From: Wolinella sp052173415
Lineage (GTDB): Bacteria; Campylobacterota; Campylobacteria; Campylobacterales; Helicobacteraceae
Direction: 5' to 3'
Assembly (NCBI GenBank): GCA_052173415.1
Contig: JBQMYQ010000002.1
Span: 1-64,000 of the forward strand
DNA: 64,000 bases
In this document: one piece after another, positions 60,161 through 64,000 of the stretch
Position numbering within the stretch: position 1 is the first letter of the stretch
How the letters are laid out: the number at the start of each line of letters is the position of its first letter
Made by a program: the position numbers and the translations under genes
Notes under the pieces: model-generated
Databases searched by the model: none
What the model was told of the DNA's origin: nothing
What the model saw: the letters and a program-made list of their open reading frames with translations, nothing else

Positions 60161-61123
60161 TTATTGCATAAAATCATATCCAAAATCCACAAGCCCCTTT
60201 TTCTCCTTGCTCCAGCCCTTTTGCACCTTGACAAATAGCTTTAAAAAAACTTTTTTTCCGCTCAATCGCTCCATGCCCTCCCGCGCCTCTTTGCCGATAC
60301 GCTTGAGCGTCATGCCTCCTTTACCGATGATTACGCCCTTTTGGCTCTCCTTCTCCACGACAATCATCGCTCCCACGCGATCAAGCCCTTCAGTTTCGCT
60401 GAAGCTCTCAATCCGCACCTCGCTTTCATAGGGAATCTCATCGCTTGTATTTTCAAAGATCGATTCTCGAATAATCTCCTTGTAAAGCGCGCGGAAATTC
60501 TCCGTCGTGAGAATCTCCTCATCAAAGAGTGCGGGTGAATGCGGCAGAAGCTTCGCCACCTCATCAAGCACGGCTTGCAGCGCAATATTTTTATTCGCAG
60601 ACACGGGAATCAGAGCTTCATACTTCGTATCATACCGTGCATATTGTGCTATTTTTTGTAGTAAATCTTTTTGCCTCATCATGTCGATTTTTGTGAGGAT
60701 TAGCAGATGGGGCTTCTCTTTATTTAAGCGCAAAAACTCCTCATAGTGCGCTATAGAATCGCTCGCCGGGGCTAAAAACAGCACCAAATCACAATCGCCC
60801 ATTGCCTTTAGCGCCTCTTGGAGCATGAATTGATTAAGCAACTTCTCCTGATGATGAAGCCCGGGCGTATCCACGAAAATTATCTGCGCATCGCCGTGTG
60901 TGATGATAAAATTCATGCGTTTTCGTGTCGCATTAGCCTTATGCGAAACCATCGCGAGCCTCTCGCCCACAAGCGCGTTTAATAGCGTGCTTTTACCCGC
61001 ATTAGGTCGCCCCACCACAGCGACAAATCCCGCACGAGAGATTCCCACATTTTTTAAGCTCGCACCCTGCGCGATTCCCGCACTTTCTAGGGCTTCCACG
61101 ATTCCCGAAGCTGCCTCACTCAT
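60161..61123 (-). CDS. era: GTPase Era
   Basis: 320 residues. An N-terminal extension of about 25 residues precedes the G domain: G1 GRPNAGKSTLL, G3 DTPGLHHQ, G4 TKID, G5 SAN. The type-2 KH domain contains VVEKESQKGVIIGKGGMTLK. Era matures 16S rRNA and the 30S subunit. The start overlaps the hslU stop by one base; a closer-to-domain start cannot be excluded. Confidence 0.95.
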   Translation of the reverse strand: MSEAASGIVEALESAGIAQGASLKNVGISRAGFVAVVGRPNAGKSTLLNALVGERLAMVSHKANATRKRMNFIITHGDAQIIFVDTPGLHHQEKLLNQFMLQEALKAMGDCDLVLFLAPASDSIAHYEEFLRLNKEKPHLLILTKIDMMRQKDLLQKIAQYARYDTKYEALIPVSANKNIALQAVLDEVAKLLPHSPALFDEEILTTENFRALYKEIIRESIFENTSDEIPYESEVRIESFSETEGLDRVGAMIVVEKESQKGVIIGKGGMTLKRIGKEAREGMERLSGKKVFLKLFVKVQKGWSKEKKGLVDFGYDFMQ

Positions 61124-62454
61124 TAGAGTATATACCGCGCTATATCGATATTCTCGACTAGGTCATCAAGCCGCTCATGCACCATCTCCGCATTCACACT
61201 CACGCGCTTGCCCTTATACTCCTCCGCCTCAAAGCTAATCTCCTCAAGCACCTTCTCAATCACCGTATGAAGTCGCCTAGCACCGATGTCTTCTGTCTTT
61301 TCATTGGCTCTTTGAGATAGCTTTGCAAGAGCTCTAATCGCCTCATCTTCAAAGCTAAGCTCCACGCCCTCAACCTCAAGAAGCGCGACATATTGCTTCA
61401 AAATCGAGTTTTTAGTCTGGGTGAGAATCTGATAGAGCGTCTCCTCAGAAAGAGCGTCCAGCTCCACCCGCAGAGGGAATCGCCCCTGAAGCTCGGGGAT
61501 AAGGTCGCTTGGCTTACTGAGATGAAACGCACCCGCGGCGATAAATAAAATATAGTCTGTTTTAATTTGCCCATATTTTGTATTCACGCTACTCCCCTCG
61601 ACAATCGGGAGCAAATCGCGCTGCACACCCTCTTTGCTCGGGTCTTGACGGCTTGAGCCCCCTTGCGAGACGGCGATTTTATCAATCTCATCGATGAAGA
61701 TAATCCCCTCCTCCTCCGCGCGCTTAAGCCCTTCAAGCTTGATCGCCTCCATATCCAAAAGCGCCTCACTCGCCTCGATTTTTAAGAGCTCCTTTGCCTC
61801 AGCGACGCTGACCTCCTTTTTGACCTCTTCTTTTGCGCTACTAAGCACTTTCACGAGCGATTCTTGGATTTTGATTACCTCAGGCGGGAGATTCCCCTCC
61901 GCGAGCTCGATACTCTTTTTAGGCAGGTCAATCTCGATTTTTAGATGATCCACCTCGCCGTTGAGCACGCGCGCTTTCATGCGCTCAAGAGAGCTTTTAT
62001 ACTCCTGCATTTTCGTCTCGCTCGCACCCTTTGGGAGTGGCGGAATAAGCTTTTGGACGATTTTATCAATCACATAAGAATCGATACTCTCCTTGTTTCT
62101 CTCTTTGTGCTCCTCTTTAACGAGCAAAATCGCAGCACTCACCAAATCACGCACCATCGATTCCACGTCGCGCCCGACAAATCCCACCTCAGTGTATTTA
62201 CTCGCCTCCACTTTGACAAAAGGCAAGCCCATCATGCGCGCCATTCTACGCGCTATTTCCGTTTTCCCCACACCCGTAGAGCCGATCATTAGGATATTTT
62301 TAGGAATCACCTCATCTTGCATCTCTTTACTGAGCCGCATTCGCCTGTATCGATTCCTAAGCGCGATAGCGACGCGCTTTTTCGCCTCTTTTTGCCCGAT
62401 GATATATTCGTCCAAATAGGCGACAATCTCCCTTGGTGTCATCTCTTTTCTCAC
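61123..62454 (-). CDS. hslU: ATP-dependent protease ATPase subunit HslU
   Basis: 443 residues from GTG at 62454, which is six to seven bases after AGAGGA; an ATG at 62442 (MTPREIVAYLDEYI) is the alternative. Walker A is GSTGVGKTEIARRMAR, Walker B EEEGIIFIDEIDKIAV, with the I domain between (about 110-230). The C-terminal tail DNIARYIL-type end (NIDIARYIL) docks into HslV. It unfolds substrates for HslV, encoded three bases upstream. Confidence 0.96.
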   Translation of the reverse strand: MRKEMTPREIVAYLDEYIIGQKEAKKRVAIALRNRYRRMRLSKEMQDEVIPKNILMIGSTGVGKTEIARRMARMMGLPFVKVEASKYTEVGFVGRDVESMVRDLVSAAILLVKEEHKERNKESIDSYVIDKIVQKLIPPLPKGASETKMQEYKSSLERMKARVLNGEVDHLKIEIDLPKKSIELAEGNLPPEVIKIQESLVKVLSSAKEEVKKEVSVAEAKELLKIEASEALLDMEAIKLEGLKRAEEEGIIFIDEIDKIAVSQGGSSRQDPSKEGVQRDLLPIVEGSSVNTKYGQIKTDYILFIAAGAFHLSKPSDLIPELQGRFPLRVELDALSEETLYQILTQTKNSILKQYVALLEVEGVELSFEDEAIRALAKLSQRANEKTEDIGARRLHTVIEKVLEEISFEAEEYKGKRVSVNAEMVHERLDDLVENIDIARYIL

Positions 62455-62456
62455 GC

Positions 62457-62993
62457 CTAATCCTCTAACTCTAAAAGTTTGATGTTCTGATTTGTATAGA
62501 TACACAATTCACCGGCAATTTTTAGCGATTCCTCGACCAATTCACGCTCACTGAGTTTTGCATGTTTATGGAGCGCACGGGCGGCTGAAAGCGCATAATT
62601 CCCGCCACTCCCGATCGCCGCTAAGACACTATCTTCAGGCTCGACCACATCGCCTGTGCCACTAAGGATAAAAAGATGCTCCCGATTAAGCACAATCATC
62701 ATCGCCTCTAAACGCCGCAAATACTTATCTTTGCGCCACTCTTTAGAAAAATCAATGACCGATTTCATCAAATCGCCCTTGCGATTCTCCAAAATGCGCT
62801 CAAACATCTCAAAAAGGCTGAATGCATCGGCGGTGCTACCGGCAAATCCGCTTAAAATCTTGCCATTATGGAGCATGCGGATTTTTGTCGCATTGCCCTT
62901 GAGGACACAATTCCCAAACGTTACCTGCCCATCGCCGCCAATCACAGCCCTCCCTGCGCCACGATAAGCAAGGATCGTCGTCGCCTCAAACAT
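62457..62993 (-). CDS. hslV: ATP-dependent protease subunit HslV
   Basis: 178 residues, proteasome-like peptidase. The catalytic Thr normally follows the initiator Met (MTTI); here it lies within MFEATTILAYRGAGRAVIGG, so three or four residues must be removed. As I recall, H. pylori HslV has the same MFEATTI start, so this is a lineage trait. GGDGQVTFGNCVLKGNATKI and GSGGNYALSAARAL are conserved. The start overlaps the rplI stop by eight bases. Confidence 0.95.
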   Translation of the reverse strand: MFEATTILAYRGAGRAVIGGDGQVTFGNCVLKGNATKIRMLHNGKILSGFAGSTADAFSLFEMFERILENRKGDLMKSVIDFSKEWRKDKYLRRLEAMMIVLNREHLFILSGTGDVVEPEDSVLAAIGSGGNYALSAARALHKHAKLSERELVEESLKIAGELCIYTNQNIKLLELED

Positions 62994-63438
62994 CGCTACC
63001 CCCGATATCGACCTTCAAAACCGCGTGGATTCCATGACCGAGCTTCGTCTCGATTTCGTAGATTCCCGTGCTTTTGATTGGACTTTTTAGCTCAAAGCTC
63101 TTTTTATCAATCTCAACTCCCTTCTGCGCCTTCAACGCTTCGCTAATCTCCTCTTTGGTGATTGCACCATAAAGCGCGCCATTTGCGCCCACTTTTTTAG
63201 TGATTTTGAGTGTGATTTTCTCCAAATTTTGAGCAAGATTTTGTAGCCGCTCAAGCTCCTGCGCGAGCAGCTCCGCGCGCTTTTTCTCTCCTGCTTTCCA
63301 GCGATTTACCACTTCATTACTCGCCACTTCAGCCATACCTTTGCCGACTAGAAAATTGCGCCCATAGCCGTCTTTAACCTCGTGAATCTCGCCCGCCTTA
63401 CCCAATCCCTTGACATCTTTAATCAACAGAACCTTCAT
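62986..63438 (-). CDS. rplI: 50S ribosomal protein L9
   Basis: 150 residues: KVLLIKDVKGLGKAGEIHEV and KDGYGRNFLVGKGMAEVAS form the N-domain, followed by the long connecting helix and the C-domain. The start at 63438 has AAGGAG at six bases. First gene of the rplI-hslV-hslU-era-csd6 series, identical in order to H. pylori. Confidence 0.97.
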   Translation of the reverse strand: MKVLLIKDVKGLGKAGEIHEVKDGYGRNFLVGKGMAEVASNEVVNRWKAGEKKRAELLAQELERLQNLAQNLEKITLKITKKVGANGALYGAITKEEISEALKAQKGVEIDKKSFELKSPIKSTGIYEIETKLGHGIHAVLKVDIGGSDV

Positions 63439-63522
63439 CGTGCGCTCCTTAATTTTGTGTAAAATTTTACAAAATTCCATCAATAAAAAGCGTAATCCTA
63501 ATAAAAGACAGGTAAAAAGCCC

Positions 63523-64000
63523 TTGAAAACCGCCCTTCCCTATCCGCTAAATATGATCCGCAAAAAGGGGATTAAACGGCTTAAGCTCATCATTACAAAA
63601 GAGCCAAATGGTGGCGTCTTGCTGCGTGTCAATCTCCCTTTTGGTGTCAGCAAAGCCCATGCGCTCGCCTTTGTAGATGAGAATCGTGAATGGATCAACA
63701 AACAAGTAGCGCGCTTAAAAAAAGAGCAACAAAATGTAGAGGATTTTTTGCATTTACATGCAGGAGAATTGCCTATTTTTGGGCAATGGGAGCGTTATGA
63801 TTCCTGCGCGCATACAAAGCGCAAACTTAAAGCGCGCCTCACAGACTACCTCGCAGGCTCGATTGCGCGTTATGGAGCAGCGATGGGAATCGCGCCTAAA
63901 AGCTTTCACATCCGTAAGAATCGATACCGCCTCGGGAGCTGTCGCCTTGATGGGACGCTCACTTTTTCGTTGCAGTTGCTTTTTGCACCCCCTGAAGTGG
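63523..64000 (+). CDS. YgjP-type (DUF45/SprT-like) metallopeptidase, partial
   Basis: The gene runs off the right edge after about 159 codons. IRKKGIKRLKLIITKEPNGG, then NLPFGVSKAHALAFVDENRE, and IRKNRYRLGSCRLDGTLTFS lead to the family segment just before the HExxH zinc motif, which is beyond the edge and so not seen. The start may be TTG at 63523 or ATG at 63553; neither has a strong ribosome-binding site. It diverges from rplI across 84 bases. Confidence 0.82.
   Translation, partial: MKTALPYPLNMIRKKGIKRLKLIITKEPNGGVLLRVNLPFGVSKAHALAFVDENREWINKQVARLKKEQQNVEDFLHLHAGELPIFGQWERYDSCAHTKRKLKARLTDYLAGSIARYGAAMGIAPKSFHIRKNRYRLGSCRLDGTLTFSLQLLFAPPEV

Noticed and set aside
1..64000. The iterated word as a CRISPR repeat, insertion-sequence end or chromosome-arm polar word
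   Set aside because: Copies are too short and irregularly spaced for CRISPR or transposon ends, and both orientations are about equally frequent within single genes, unlike FtsK-guiding or Chi sequences.

Overview
The window reads as chromosomal DNA of a Helicobacter/Wolinella-type campylobacterotan (epsilonproteobacterium). Three things point there: Helicobacter-specific families (BioV-type esterase, MagIII glycosylase, Csd6-type L,D-transpeptidase, very long FlgL, split AtpF/AtpF' stalk); gene orders that I recall from H. pylori (bioB-yihY; csd6-era-hslU-hslV-rplI; nadC-nadA-psd; ppiase-fba-efp; fmt-birA-parA-parB-atp-tol-pal); and sigma-28 promoters of the TAAA-N15-(G/T)(C)CGATAT form in front of flagellar genes. 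Base composition is more balanced than in the AT-rich gastric species. I saw no tRNA, rRNA, insertion sequence, prophage or CRISPR array.

Layout. 1-3.4 kb: a truncated YihY membrane protein, biotin synthase and topoisomerase I (minus). 3.5-11.8 kb: flagellin, a nickel/cobalt-type periplasmic protein (minus), a TPR-glycosyltransferase-like protein, a MagIII glycosylase, an M20 dipeptidase and a large chemoreceptor. 11.8-17.8 kb (minus): BioV esterase, an FtsH-like ATPase without its protease motif, MtaB, an MscS channel, AroB. 18.1-33.8 kb: one almost uninterrupted minus-strand series, Obg - broken proB - Fmt - BirA - ParA - ParB - complete ATP synthase F1/stalk genes - TolQ-TolR-TolA-TolB-Pal-CpoB. 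33.9-41.8 kb: L27/L21, RidA, a small secreted protein, HU, FlgL, flavodoxin with an unknown partner, NYN RNase-like protein, NfeD. 41.8-64 kb: PutP, MntP, then long minus-strand runs for ThiL/NAD/phosphatidylethanolamine synthesis, leucyl transferase, MltC, DJ-1, EF-P, aldolase and PPIase; the rpmH-rnpA-yidD-yidC-jag-mnmE cassette; UppP; and Csd6-Era-HslUV-L9, ending in a truncated YgjP-type metallopeptidase.

Most striking signal. The short word GGGAATC (complement GATTCCC), with its shorter core GGAATC, recurs many times per kilobase throughout the window, in both orientations, in all six reading-frame relations, within genes of every functional class and in spacers. Two inverted copies form a perfect 10-bp hairpin after pepD, and copies cluster in dispensable protein linkers (Obg, Jag). 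This behaves like a DNA-level iterated element (compare uptake sequences of Neisseria/Haemophilus or HIP1 of cyanobacteria), not like a coding preference. I know of no description of such an element in this phylum.

Other points worth checking: MagIII has Ser where the catalytic Asp should be; the FtsH paralogue lacks HExxH; proB carries two frameshifts; rnpA has no canonical start that would include its conserved N-terminus; a Fur-box-like palindrome precedes the flavodoxin operon, which ends with a possible 26-residue Cys-rich peptide; and flgL has a perfect hairpin in its leader.
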